Origin: Parvibaculum sp963975745
GTDB lineage: Bacteria > Pseudomonadota > Alphaproteobacteria > Parvibaculales > Parvibaculaceae
Reading direction: 5' to 3'
Assembly (NCBI RefSeq): GCF_963975745.1
Contig: NZ_CAXBIB010000008.1
Location: 62,001-126,000, forward strand
DNA: 64,000 nt
Position 1 is the first letter of the stretch. The number at the start of each line of letters is the position of its first letter. The translations under genes and the position numbers were made by a program. Below are positions 26,181-34,879 of the stretch, piece by piece. A model generated the notes under the pieces. That model searched no databases and was not told where the DNA came from. It was given only the letters and a program-made list of their open reading frames with translations.

Positions 26181-26226
26181 CAATATATCGGGCATATATA
26201 GGCTCGATATATCGGCCTGACATATA
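26181..26226 (+). promoter_or_regulatory. putative PadR operator/promoter
   Basis: An AT-rich island upstream of padR. ATATATCGG occurs twice (26183-26191 and 26207-26215), 24 bp apart, the second as part of the perfect 10-bp palindrome CGATATATCG (26205-26214). CATATATA and CATATAA lie between and after them. PadR proteins generally bind AT-containing inverted repeats at their own promoters, so autoregulation of padR and the downstream pump is likely. The remaining gap from 26091 holds nothing else recognisable. Confidence 0.5.
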
Positions 26227-26250
26227 AGCGGCCGCGGCAAGGATACCCCG

Positions 26251-26811
26251 ATGCAAGTCACAACGCTCTGTCTCGGCGCGTTGGTTTTTGGCGAAGCCAC
26301 AGGCTACGAGATCAACAAGATGTTCGAGGATGGCCCCTTCAGCCACTTCCTCGATGCCAGCTATGGCTCGATCTATCCGGCGCTGACGCGGCTGACGGAG
26401 GAGGGCCTTGTCACCTGCAAGGAAGAGCAGCAGGAGCGGCGTCCGGACAAGAAGATCTATGCCCTGACCGAAAAGGGCCGCCAGAGCCTGCGCGACGCTC
26501 TGCATATGCCGCTGGCCGCCGACAAGTTCCGCTCGGAGTTCCTTTTCGCCGTGCTGTTTGCCCATTTGCTGCCGCGCTCGCGTGTGGCGGAACTGGTCGA
26601 CCAGCGGCTGGCCGAGATGAAGGCCAAAACGGAAGAACTTGGGCAGCGCGATCCCGACGACACGCCGGGCATGGATTTCGCCCGCCTCTATGGCCACGCC
26701 GTCTATTCGGCCTCGGTGTCCTTTCTCGAAAACAACCGGCATCTGATCGAAGAGATCGCGGTGAACGACACGCCGCAGGAAGCCCCCAAATCGGTACAAA
26801 CTCATGTTTGA
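26251..26811 (+). CDS. PadR family transcriptional regulator
   Basis: 186 residues. The N-terminal winged helix spans about residues 1-80 (GEATGYEINKMFEDGPFSHFLDASYGSIYPALTRL, LVTCKEEQ, KKIYALTEKGRQSL), with a helical C-terminal dimerisation domain of the Vir-like PadR type. Such proteins are usually ligand-relieved repressors. The stop overlaps the start of the RND adaptor (ATG at 26804), so regulator and pump are translated from one message. Confidence 0.93.
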   Translation: MQVTTLCLGALVFGEATGYEINKMFEDGPFSHFLDASYGSIYPALTRLTEEGLVTCKEEQQERRPDKKIYALTEKGRQSLRDALHMPLAADKFRSEFLFAVLFAHLLPRSRVAELVDQRLAEMKAKTEELGQRDPDDTPGMDFARLYGHAVYSASVSFLENNRHLIEEIAVNDTPQEAPKSVQTHV

Positions 26812-27937
26812 GCGTCAGCGTCATTCCATCGAACAAGCGGCCGGCAAACTCAACCGATCCCAGCTGATCGCAATCGGCATTGCGGTGGTGATTGCCGTCT
26901 GGTTCGTCAGCGGACTCTTCGGCGGCTCGAATGGCGCCACCGACGAGATGACAGCGGCCGAACGCGATGCGGCGAATGCAACCGTTCCGCAGGTGCGGGT
27001 CGTCACTTCGACCGCCGCGACCCGGCAGGGCATGGTGACCATCCGCGGTCGCACAGCGGCAAAGCGTGCCGTCGAAGTGCGGGCGGAAACGCAAGGTACG
27101 GTGTCGGAACTGCCGGTCGAGAAGGGCGCGCCGGTCAAGGCCGGCGATGTGCTGTGCGGGATCAATCTCGATGCGCGCGACGCCCAGCTCGCCGAGGCGA
27201 AGGCGTTGGCGCGGCAGCGGCAGCTCGAATATGACGCCTCGCGCCAGCTGGCCGCGAAGGGCTATCGCGCGCCGACCGCGGCGGCAGCGTCGCGGGCCGC
27301 GCATGACGCCGCACAGGCAAGACTGAAGCAGATGGAGATCGCGGTCAGCCAGACACGGCTGGTCGCCCCTTTTGACGGCATATTTGACGACCGCCGCGTC
27401 GAAATCGGCGACTATCTGCGCATCGGCGATGTCTGCGGCCTTGTCGTGGAACTCGATCCGCTGCTGGTCGTGGGCCAGGTCGCCGAAGACCGGGTGAGCG
27501 TGCTGAGAATCGGCCTGCCGGGCCGGGCGCGGCTGATCACCGGCGAAACCGTCGAGGGCACGGTCAGCTTCGTGGCCAAGACCGCCGACCCGGCGACCCG
27601 CACCTTCCGCGTCGAGCTCGAAGTCCCCAATCCCGACTACAGGATGCGCGCCGGCATCACGGCCGAAATCATGGTGCCGGGCGACGAAATCCAGGCCCAT
27701 CGCATTCCCAGTTCGGTGATCGCGCTCGACGATCAGGGCGTCGTCGGCGTCCGCACCGTCGACGAAGAGAGCCGCGTCCGGTTCAATGCGGTCCAGCTCG
27801 TGGACGACACGCCGGATGGCCTTTGGGTTGCCGGCCTGCCGCCAACGATCAAGCTGATCACCGTCGGCCAGGACTACGTGATCGAAGGCCAGAAGGTCGA
27901 GGCGATGCCCGTGCCACTGCTGGGAGCCGGGTTGTGA
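26804..27937 (+). CDS. RND efflux periplasmic adaptor, PadR-linked
   Basis: 377 residues. Instead of a cleavable signal it appears to keep an N-terminal membrane anchor (LIAIGIAVVIAVWFVSGLFGG). Lipoyl half-motifs are VEVRAETQGTVSELPVEKGAPVKAGDVLC and QTRLVAPFDGIFDDRRVEIGDYL, flanking a short alpha-hairpin. Its ATG overlaps the padR stop by eight bases, and its TGA overlaps the GTG start of the pump (GTGA), so three genes are translationally coupled. Confidence 0.92.
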   Translation: MFERQRHSIEQAAGKLNRSQLIAIGIAVVIAVWFVSGLFGGSNGATDEMTAAERDAANATVPQVRVVTSTAATRQGMVTIRGRTAAKRAVEVRAETQGTVSELPVEKGAPVKAGDVLCGINLDARDAQLAEAKALARQRQLEYDASRQLAAKGYRAPTAAAASRAAHDAAQARLKQMEIAVSQTRLVAPFDGIFDDRRVEIGDYLRIGDVCGLVVELDPLLVVGQVAEDRVSVLRIGLPGRARLITGETVEGTVSFVAKTADPATRTFRVELEVPNPDYRMRAGITAEIMVPGDEIQAHRIPSSVIALDDQGVVGVRTVDEESRVRFNAVQLVDDTPDGLWVAGLPPTIKLITVGQDYVIEGQKVEAMPVPLLGAGL

Positions 27938-30900
27938 ACGCATTTATCGACGCCATCCAGGGACGTACCCGCACCGTCATGACGACGATGGTGCTGATGG
28001 TCGTTGCCGGCATCATCTCCTATGTGACGATCCCGAAGGAAGCCGATCCCGACATTCCGATTCCGATCTTCTATGTCTCGATCACGCATCAGGGCATTTC
28101 GCCCGAAGATGCCGAGCGGCTGCTGATCCGTCCGATGGAAACCGAACTGCGTTCGCTCGAAGGGCTCGAGGAAATTCGTGCCACGGCCTCGCAGGGCCAT
28201 GCCGGCATCGTGCTCGAATTCGACGTCAGCTTCGACAAGGACAAGGCGCTGCAGGATGTGCGGGAGAAGGTCGATCTTGCCCGCGCCAAGCTTCCAGCCG
28301 ACACCGACGAACCGACCGTGCGCGAGTTCAACGCGGCGCTGTTCCCTGTGCTGATCGCCACGCTTTCGGGCGAGGTGCCGGAGCGGACGCTTTATGAGGC
28401 CGCCCGGCGGCTGAAGGACGAGATCGAAGCCGTTCCGACCGTGCTGCAGGCCGAGCTGATCGGCCATCGCGAGGAGCTTCTCGAGGTTTCGATCGATCCG
28501 GCCAAGCTCGAATCCTACGGGATCTCGCAGGCCGAACTCATCAATATCGTGACAATGAACAACCGCCTGGTCGCAGCGGGCAGCATCGACACCGGCCAGG
28601 GGCGCTTCTCGGTCAAGGTTCCGGGCCTGTTCGAATCCCGTGAAGACGTCCTGACCCTGCCGGTCAAGGTCTCGGGCGACGGCATCGTGACGCTTTCGGA
28701 CGTCGCCGAGATTCGCCGGACCTTCAAGGACCCGGACGGCTATGCACGTTTCAACGGCCATCCGGCCATCGCCATCGAAGTCACCAAGCGGATCGGCACC
28801 AACATCGTCGACAACAACCGACAGGTACGCGCGGTCGTCGACGAATTCACGGCCGACTGGCCGGAGGCGATCCATATCGATTTCACGCTCGATGCCTCAA
28901 GCTGGATTCATCGTTCGCTCGGTTCGCTCCAGTCCTCGATCACGACCGCCATCGTGCTGGTGATGATCGTCGTCGTGGCCGCGCTCGGCCTGCGCTCGGC
29001 GCTGCTGGTCGGCATCGCCATTCCGACCTCCTTCATGATCGGCTTCCTGTTCCTTTCGGTGACGGGTTACACGGTCAACATGATGGTCATGTTCGGCATG
29101 CTGCTGTCGGTGGGCATGCTGGTCGACGGCGCCATCGTGCTGGTCGAGTATGCCGACCGCAAGATGTCGGAAGGACTCGAACGCCGCGCAGCCTACGGCC
29201 TTGCGGCCAAGCGCATGTTCTGGCCGATCGCCGCCTCGACGGCGACGACGCTCGCCGCCTTCCTGCCGATGCTGCTGTGGCCCGGCGTCAGCGGCAAGTT
29301 CATGAGCTATCTGCCGATCACGCTGATCGTCGTGCTTTCGGCCTCGTTCCTGACCGCCCTCGTGTTCCTCCCGGTGCTCGGTTCTCTTGTCGGCAAGGCC
29401 GAGAATACCGACAGCGACGTGTTGCGACTTCTGGCCGGTGCCGAGACGGGCGACATTCGGGCGCTGCCCGGCTTCACCGGCGCCTATGTCCGGATGCTCG
29501 ACAAGCTGATCCACTATCCAGGGCGCATTCTCGCGGGAACGGCGGTCATTCTCGTCGGCACGATCGCGCTCTTCTCCAACTTCAACAATGGCGTCGAATT
29601 CTTCGTCGACACCGAGCCGGAGCAGGCCATCGTGCTGGTCAGCGCACGCGGCAATCTCTCGGCACAGGATACGCTGGCACTGGCACGCGACGTCGAGGAG
29701 ATCGTGCTCTCGACCGAGGGCGTGCGGACCGTCTTCACACGCTCCGGCCCCGGCCTCGGCTCGGGCCCGGTCGGGCGCGGCGACGTGCCGAAGGACCTCA
29801 TCGCGCAGCTGATGATCGAGCTGAAGCCCTATGAGGAGCGCCCCAAGGGCGACGTCATTCTCGACCAGATTCGCCAGCGGACCGACAAGGTGCCCGGAAT
29901 CAAGGTCGAACTGCGCAAGGTCGAGGACGGTCCGCCGACCGGCAAGGACATCCAGATCGAACTGACCTCCAACGACTACGGCCAGTTGCTGCAGGCAGCG
30001 GCCACCATTCGCGATCATCTCGACCGGAATGTCGACGGGCTGATCGATGTCGAGGACGGACGGCCGCTGCCAGGCATCGAATGGGTGATGAATGTCGACC
30101 GGGAACTCGCCGGCCGCTTCGGCGCCGACGTGACCTCTGTCGGGGCGACGATCCAGCTCGTCACCAACGGCATCCTGATCGGCAAGTACCGGCCCGACGA
30201 TGCGCAGGACGAAATCGACATCCGGGCGCGGTTTCCGGGCGATTATCGCGTTCTCGACCAGCTCGACCAGCTGCGTGTCCAGACGCCGCACGGCCTTGTG
30301 CCGATCTCGAATTTCGTCACGCGCAGCGCCCAACCGCAGGTCGGCACGATCGAGCGGATCGACGGCTACCGGCAGATCATGGTCAAGGCCAATACCGCCT
30401 TCGACCGGGAAACGCAGAGCAAGATCAATATCGACGAGAAGACGCGCGAGATCCAGGAATGGGTCGAGGCGCAGGATTTCGGCGCCGGCGTGCGCGTGCG
30501 CTTCCGCGGCGCCAATGAGGAACAGGCCAAGGCATCGAGCTTCCTCGGCGGCGCGCTGGTCGGGGCGCTGTTCCTGATGTTCGTGATCCTGCTGACGCAG
30601 TTCAACAGCTTCTATCATTCGGTGCTGACGCTTTCGACGGTCGTGCTGTCGACGGTCGGCGTGCTGATCGGCATGATGGTCACGGGGCAGCCGTTCTCGG
30701 TCATCATGACGGGCACGGGCATCGTCGCACTGGCGGGCATCGTGGTGAACAATTCGATCGTGCTGATCGATACCTATCAGCGCCTGCTCGGCGAAGGCAT
30801 GAGCGCGGTCGAAGCCGTGCTGCGAACGGCCGGCCAGCGGCTGCGTCCGATCATGCTGACCACGATCACCACCATGTTCGGGCTGCTGCCGATGGCGCTG

Positions 30901-31146
30901 CAGATCAATCTCGATTTCGCGGCACGGGAGATCGTTTTCGGCGGGCCGGTCGCGGCCTGGTGGGTGCAGCTGTCGACCGCGATCATTTTCGGCCTCGGCT
31001 TCTCGACGCTGCTGACGCTGGTGCTGGTGCCGGTGCTGCTGGCCGCGCCGTCGGTGGCGCGCGAAAGCCGGCTCAGCGGCACGCGGCCGGGCGGTGCGCG
31101 GCCGGCGCTGCCGGCGATGCTGCGCTGGGGCAGGCGCGCCGACTGA
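27934..31146 (+). CDS. RND efflux permease with non-canonical proton-relay residues
   Basis: 1070 residues from the GTG at 27934, which overlaps the adaptor stop. RND architecture is clear: N-terminus NAFIDAIQGRTRTVMTTMV, periplasmic loop ISHQG-type segment, segments 2-6 with GMLVDGAIVLVEYADRKM, and segments 8-12 with GIVALAGIVVNNSIVLIDTYQRL. Compared with AcrB, the Asp-Asp pair of segment 4 is Asp-Gly and the segment 10 Lys is Asn. It therefore belongs to a distant AcrB/CusA-like branch. It is likely induced when PadR is released. Confidence 0.92.
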   Translation: MNAFIDAIQGRTRTVMTTMVLMVVAGIISYVTIPKEADPDIPIPIFYVSITHQGISPEDAERLLIRPMETELRSLEGLEEIRATASQGHAGIVLEFDVSFDKDKALQDVREKVDLARAKLPADTDEPTVREFNAALFPVLIATLSGEVPERTLYEAARRLKDEIEAVPTVLQAELIGHREELLEVSIDPAKLESYGISQAELINIVTMNNRLVAAGSIDTGQGRFSVKVPGLFESREDVLTLPVKVSGDGIVTLSDVAEIRRTFKDPDGYARFNGHPAIAIEVTKRIGTNIVDNNRQVRAVVDEFTADWPEAIHIDFTLDASSWIHRSLGSLQSSITTAIVLVMIVVVAALGLRSALLVGIAIPTSFMIGFLFLSVTGYTVNMMVMFGMLLSVGMLVDGAIVLVEYADRKMSEGLERRAAYGLAAKRMFWPIAASTATTLAAFLPMLLWPGVSGKFMSYLPITLIVVLSASFLTALVFLPVLGSLVGKAENTDSDVLRLLAGAETGDIRALPGFTGAYVRMLDKLIHYPGRILAGTAVILVGTIALFSNFNNGVEFFVDTEPEQAIVLVSARGNLSAQDTLALARDVEEIVLSTEGVRTVFTRSGPGLGSGPVGRGDVPKDLIAQLMIELKPYEERPKGDVILDQIRQRTDKVPGIKVELRKVEDGPPTGKDIQIELTSNDYGQLLQAAATIRDHLDRNVDGLIDVEDGRPLPGIEWVMNVDRELAGRFGADVTSVGATIQLVTNGILIGKYRPDDAQDEIDIRARFPGDYRVLDQLDQLRVQTPHGLVPISNFVTRSAQPQVGTIERIDGYRQIMVKANTAFDRETQSKINIDEKTREIQEWVEAQDFGAGVRVRFRGANEEQAKASSFLGGALVGALFLMFVILLTQFNSFYHSVLTLSTVVLSTVGVLIGMMVTGQPFSVIMTGTGIVALAGIVVNNSIVLIDTYQRLLGEGMSAVEAVLRTAGQRLRPIMLTTITTMFGLLPMALQINLDFAAREIVFGGPVAAWWVQLSTAIIFGLGFSTLLTLVLVPVLLAAPSVARESRLSGTRPGGARPALPAMLRWGRRAD

Positions 31147-31152
31147 CGGCGC

Positions 31153-31992
31153 CTATTCGGCGGCGACCGGATTGACCAGGCGGCCGACGCCCTCGATCTC
31201 GATCTCGATCGTGTCGCCGGGCTTCATCCAGACCGGCGGGGTGCGGGCGAAGCCGACGCCGGCCGGCGTGCCCATCACCAGCACGTCGCCGGCCTCGAGC
31301 GTCAGACATTCGCTCAGCAGCGCGATCGTCTCGTCGACCGGGAAGATCATGTCGCGCGTATTGGCGCTCTGCATCGTCTGGCCGTTGAGGCGCGAGGCGA
31401 TGGCGAGCCCGGCCGCGCCTGGCGGCAGTTCGTCCGCCGTCACGAAGGCCGGACCGAAGGGCCCGGTGGCATCGAAATTCTTGCCGATGGTCCATTGCGG
31501 CGTGCGGCGCTGATAATCGCGCACCGAGACATCGTTGAAGCAGCTGTAGCCGGCGACGTAGCCGAGCGCGTCGCCGCGAGCGACATGGCGCGGCACGGTG
31601 CGGCCGATCACGGCGGCGAGTTCGGCCTCGAAGTCGAACTGCTCGGAAACGCGCGGGCGGATGACGGGCCGGCCATGGCCGACCAGCGAGGTTGCGCCGC
31701 GCATGAAGAAATTGGGATAGTCGGGCTTCTCGCGCCCGCCTTCCGCCGCGTGTTCGGCATAGTTGAGGCCGAGACAGATGATCTTGCCCGGCCGCGGGAT
31801 CACCGGCAGCAGCGTCAGCCCGTCCAGCATCAGGCGCGGCGCCGAAACGGCCGCCTCGGCCGCCGCGGCCAGCGCCGCCGGGCCGGCGCGCAGCGTGTCG
31901 CGCAGCGTCCGGGCCCCGAGATCGGCGACCTCGCTGCCCTCGACCAGACCCAGCCGCGCCTGCCCGGCCGCTTCGAATGTCACGAACCGCAT
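31153..31992 (-). CDS. fumarylacetoacetate hydrolase (FAH) family protein
   Basis: 279 residues. The FAH core starts near residue 70 (KIICLGLNYAEHAAEGG, the metal-binding loop) and includes FDFEAELAAVIGR (Glu metal ligands), GYSCFNDVSVRDYQ, FDATGPFGP and GDVLVMGTPAGVGF. Members hydrolyse or decarboxylate beta-diketo acids or act as acylpyruvases; the substrate here is not deducible. It converges on the RND pump gene (6-bp gap) and diverges from recQ. Confidence 0.9.
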   Translation of the reverse strand: MRFVTFEAAGQARLGLVEGSEVADLGARTLRDTLRAGPAALAAAAEAAVSAPRLMLDGLTLLPVIPRPGKIICLGLNYAEHAAEGGREKPDYPNFFMRGATSLVGHGRPVIRPRVSEQFDFEAELAAVIGRTVPRHVARGDALGYVAGYSCFNDVSVRDYQRRTPQWTIGKNFDATGPFGPAFVTADELPPGAAGLAIASRLNGQTMQSANTRDMIFPVDETIALLSECLTLEAGDVLVMGTPAGVGFARTPPVWMKPGDTIEIEIEGVGRLVNPVAAE

Positions 31993-32122
31993 CGCCTTCT
32001 CCCCTGCTGCTGCCGCTTTATCTCACGGGCCGGGCGGCGGCGCCAGATCGCAACTTTTCCTGCGGCGCCATGCATGCGAGGCTGGGATCCCGATTCGCTT
32101 CCTCTTCCCGGACAGCCCCCCG

Positions 32123-33937
32123 ATGAATGTTCCCGCACCCGCGCGGCAGGTCCTGAAAGACGTTTTCGGCTTCGATGCGTTCCGCCCCGGCCAGGAGGAG
32201 GCCATGCGCGTGCTGCTGTCGGGCCGCCATCTCCTCACCGTCATGCCGACCGGCTCGGGCAAATCGCTCTGCTTCCAGGTGCCGGCGCTGGTGACGGGCG
32301 GCCTCACGCTCGTCGTCTCGCCGCTGGTGGCGCTGATGCAGGACCAGGTCGCGGCGCTCCGGCTGGCCGGCGTCGCCGCCGACAGCATCAATTCGGCGCA
32401 GTCGCGCGAGGACAATGTCGCTGCCTGGCGCCGCGCGGCTGCCGGCGAGACGCGGCTCCTCTATCTCGCGCCCGAACGGCTGATGACCGCGCGCATGCTG
32501 GCCGCGCTGCAGCGTCTCGACGTCAAGCTCATCGCGGTCGACGAGGCGCATTGCATTTCGCAATGGGGACCGGCCTTCCGGCGCGAATATGAGGATCTGG
32601 CGCGGCTGCGCGACCTCTTCCCCGGCGTGCCGATCGCGGCGCTGACTGCGACCGCCGACGAGGCGACGCGGGCCGATATCGCCGCGCGGCTTTTCGGCGG
32701 CGATGTCGAGACGCTGGTGCTCGGTTTCGACCGGCCCAATATCCGTCTCACCGTCTCGCCGAAGAAGGAATGGAAGCGCCAGCTTCTCGACACGGTTTCG
32801 CGCCATGCCGGCGCCAGCGGCATCGTCTATTGCCTGTCGCGGCGCAAGACCGAGGAGACGGCCGCATTTCTGGCCGGCGAAGGCATCGAGGCGCTGCCCT
32901 ATCATGCCGGCATGAGCAAGGAAGCGCGCGAGGCCAACCAGAACCGCTTCATGACCGAGCGCGGCATCGTCATGGTCGCGACCATCGCCTTCGGCATGGG
33001 CATCGACAAGTCGGATGTGCGCTATGTCGTTCATGCCGACCTGCCCGGCAGTCTCGAGGCCTATTACCAGGAGATCGGCCGTGCCGGGCGCGACGGCGAA
33101 GCGGCCGAGGCGCATATGCTGTTCGGCCTTGCCGATATCCGCATGCGGCGCAGCTTCATCGAGGCCGAGGAAGCCGGCGAGGAGCGCCGCCGCCGCGAGC
33201 ATCGCCGCCTCGATGCGCTGCTGGCCTTTTGCGAGGCGCCGGCCTGCCGCCGTCAGATCCTGCTGTCCTATTTCGGCGAGGCGTCCGAACCCTGCGGCAA
33301 TTGCGACACCTGTCTCGACCCGGCCGAACTCAGCGACGGCACGCAAGAGGCGCAACTGGTCCTGGCCGCGATCTCCGAGAGCGGCGCGCGTTACGGCGCG
33401 GCGCATGTGATCGACATTCTGCGCGGCAGCGAAACCGAGAAGGTCCTGGCCGCCGGCCATGACCGCCTGCCCGTCTTCGGCCGCGGCGCGGCGCGGCGCA
33501 AGCCCGAATGGCAGGCGCTGATCCGGCAATTGACCGGCGCGGGGTTTCTCGCCGTCGATATCGGCGGCTATGGCGGCTTGACGATCGCCGGCAAGGGCGC
33601 GGCGCTGGCGCGCGGCGAGGCGCGCTTCCTCTATCGCGCCGACCATGTGGTGCAGCGGCGCGACCGGCGCCGGGGCGCCGATGCCGCGCCGGCCGGCGAG
33701 GCGTCGGCGCTGCTCGAAGCGCTCAAGGAGCTGCGCCTGCGGCTCGCCCGCGAGCGCCAGGTGCCGGCCTATGTGATCTTTTCCGACCGGACGCTGGCCG
33801 ACATGGCCGAGCGGCAGCCGCAAAGCGAGGCCGAGTTCGCCGAGGTCAACGGCGTCGGCGCGGCCAAATTGCGGGATTTCGCCGGGATTTTCCTGACCAC
33901 GATCCGCGCCCATGAGGCGGGTGTATCCGCCGCTTGA
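32123..33937 (+). CDS. recQ: ATP-dependent DNA helicase RecQ
   Basis: 604-residue 3'-5' DNA helicase of recombination and replication-fork repair. Motif I is MPTGSGKSLCFQ, motif II VDEAHCISQWG, motif III ALTATADEATR, and motif VI QEIGRAGRDGEAAEAHM. The zinc site CRRQILLSYFGEASEPCGNCDTC, a winged-helix RQC domain and a C-terminal HRDC domain (LLEALKELRLRLARERQVPAYVIFSD) are present, so the domain set is complete. The aromatic-rich loop after motif II reads GPAFRREY where E. coli has GHDFRPEY. Start: ATG at 32123, giving the family N-terminus (VLKDVFGFDAFRPGQEEA). Confidence 0.95.
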   Translation: MNVPAPARQVLKDVFGFDAFRPGQEEAMRVLLSGRHLLTVMPTGSGKSLCFQVPALVTGGLTLVVSPLVALMQDQVAALRLAGVAADSINSAQSREDNVAAWRRAAAGETRLLYLAPERLMTARMLAALQRLDVKLIAVDEAHCISQWGPAFRREYEDLARLRDLFPGVPIAALTATADEATRADIAARLFGGDVETLVLGFDRPNIRLTVSPKKEWKRQLLDTVSRHAGASGIVYCLSRRKTEETAAFLAGEGIEALPYHAGMSKEAREANQNRFMTERGIVMVATIAFGMGIDKSDVRYVVHADLPGSLEAYYQEIGRAGRDGEAAEAHMLFGLADIRMRRSFIEAEEAGEERRRREHRRLDALLAFCEAPACRRQILLSYFGEASEPCGNCDTCLDPAELSDGTQEAQLVLAAISESGARYGAAHVIDILRGSETEKVLAAGHDRLPVFGRGAARRKPEWQALIRQLTGAGFLAVDIGGYGGLTIAGKGAALARGEARFLYRADHVVQRRDRRRGADAAPAGEASALLEALKELRLRLARERQVPAYVIFSDRTLADMAERQPQSEAEFAEVNGVGAAKLRDFAGIFLTTIRAHEAGVSAA

Positions 33938-33988
33938 TCCGGCTTGCGGCTGCGCTACCTTCTTTCCCGGTCAGGCGAGGATCGGGAA

Positions 33989-34861
33989 ATGACGCGGATC
34001 GGCACGACAGGGTCTCGACGGCTGGCAGGGCTCGCGCTGGGCGCGCTGCTGGTCGCGGCGGCGCCGGCCGCGGCCGAGGCGCCGGCCGACACCCGTGTCG
34101 ACCTCACCTATCGGGTCTATGGCGGCGGGCTGCTGATCCTCTCGCTCGACACCAGCGCCGCGCTGGGCCCGTCACGCTATGAAATCGCCTCGCAGCTCGC
34201 CACCGAGGGGCTGGTCGACCGCCTCTTCCATGGCCGCCTGACCAGCAGCGCCCAGGGCCGCCTGACCGATCAGGGGCCGCGGCTCGAACGCTACCGCCAG
34301 GCCTACAAGGGCCGCTTCGGCGACCGCTCGATCGACATGCGCCTTGCCGATGACGGCAGCTACGACGTCGCGGCCGAACCCGACGAGGCCGTGCCCGGCC
34401 AGGCGCCGGTCGACCCCCGCAAGGTGGTCGGCACGGTCGATCCGCTGACCGCCTCGATCCATGCGGCGCTGGCCGGGGCCGACAGCCCCTGCAAGGCCCG
34501 CGTCCCGGTCTTCGACGGCCGGCGCGTCTATGATCTCGATTTCTCGATGCTGGCGACCGACCGGCTGGAGCCGCGCGCCGCCGGGGAATTTGCCGGCGAG
34601 GCCTGGCGCTGCGAAGTCGCCTACCGGCCGGTATCGGGCTTCACACGCGAATGGCATATCCGCCGGGCCAGGGACCCGCTGCGCCCGGCCACCGTCTGGC
34701 TGGCGCGCTTCGAAGGCGCCGAAAACGGCGCCGGCGAGACGCCGAGCTTCCTGCTGCCGGTCCGCCTGCAGATCGAGTCGGCCTGGGTCAATGCGGTCGC
34801 CCATCTGACGCGGGCCCGCATCGACGGCCGCGAGCTGATCGCCAGCAGCGCGGCCGACTAG
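33989..34861 (+). CDS. DUF3108 domain-containing secreted protein
   Basis: 290 residues with a signal peptide (RRLAGLALGALLVAAAPAAAEA). The mature protein has the DUF3108 pattern: a repeated beta-strand core with LTYRVYGGGLLILSLDTS, VVGTVDPLTASIHAAL, CKARVPVFDGRRVYDLDF and WLARFEG. Function is unknown; members are periplasmic or outer-membrane-associated beta-rich proteins. The ATG at 33989 is chosen over an upstream TTG because the signal peptide begins shortly after it. Confidence 0.75.
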   Translation: MTRIGTTGSRRLAGLALGALLVAAAPAAAEAPADTRVDLTYRVYGGGLLILSLDTSAALGPSRYEIASQLATEGLVDRLFHGRLTSSAQGRLTDQGPRLERYRQAYKGRFGDRSIDMRLADDGSYDVAAEPDEAVPGQAPVDPRKVVGTVDPLTASIHAALAGADSPCKARVPVFDGRRVYDLDFSMLATDRLEPRAAGEFAGEAWRCEVAYRPVSGFTREWHIRRARDPLRPATVWLARFEGAENGAGETPSFLLPVRLQIESAWVNAVAHLTRARIDGRELIASSAAD

Positions 34862-34879
34862 AGCGTTTCCAGGCGCGCG

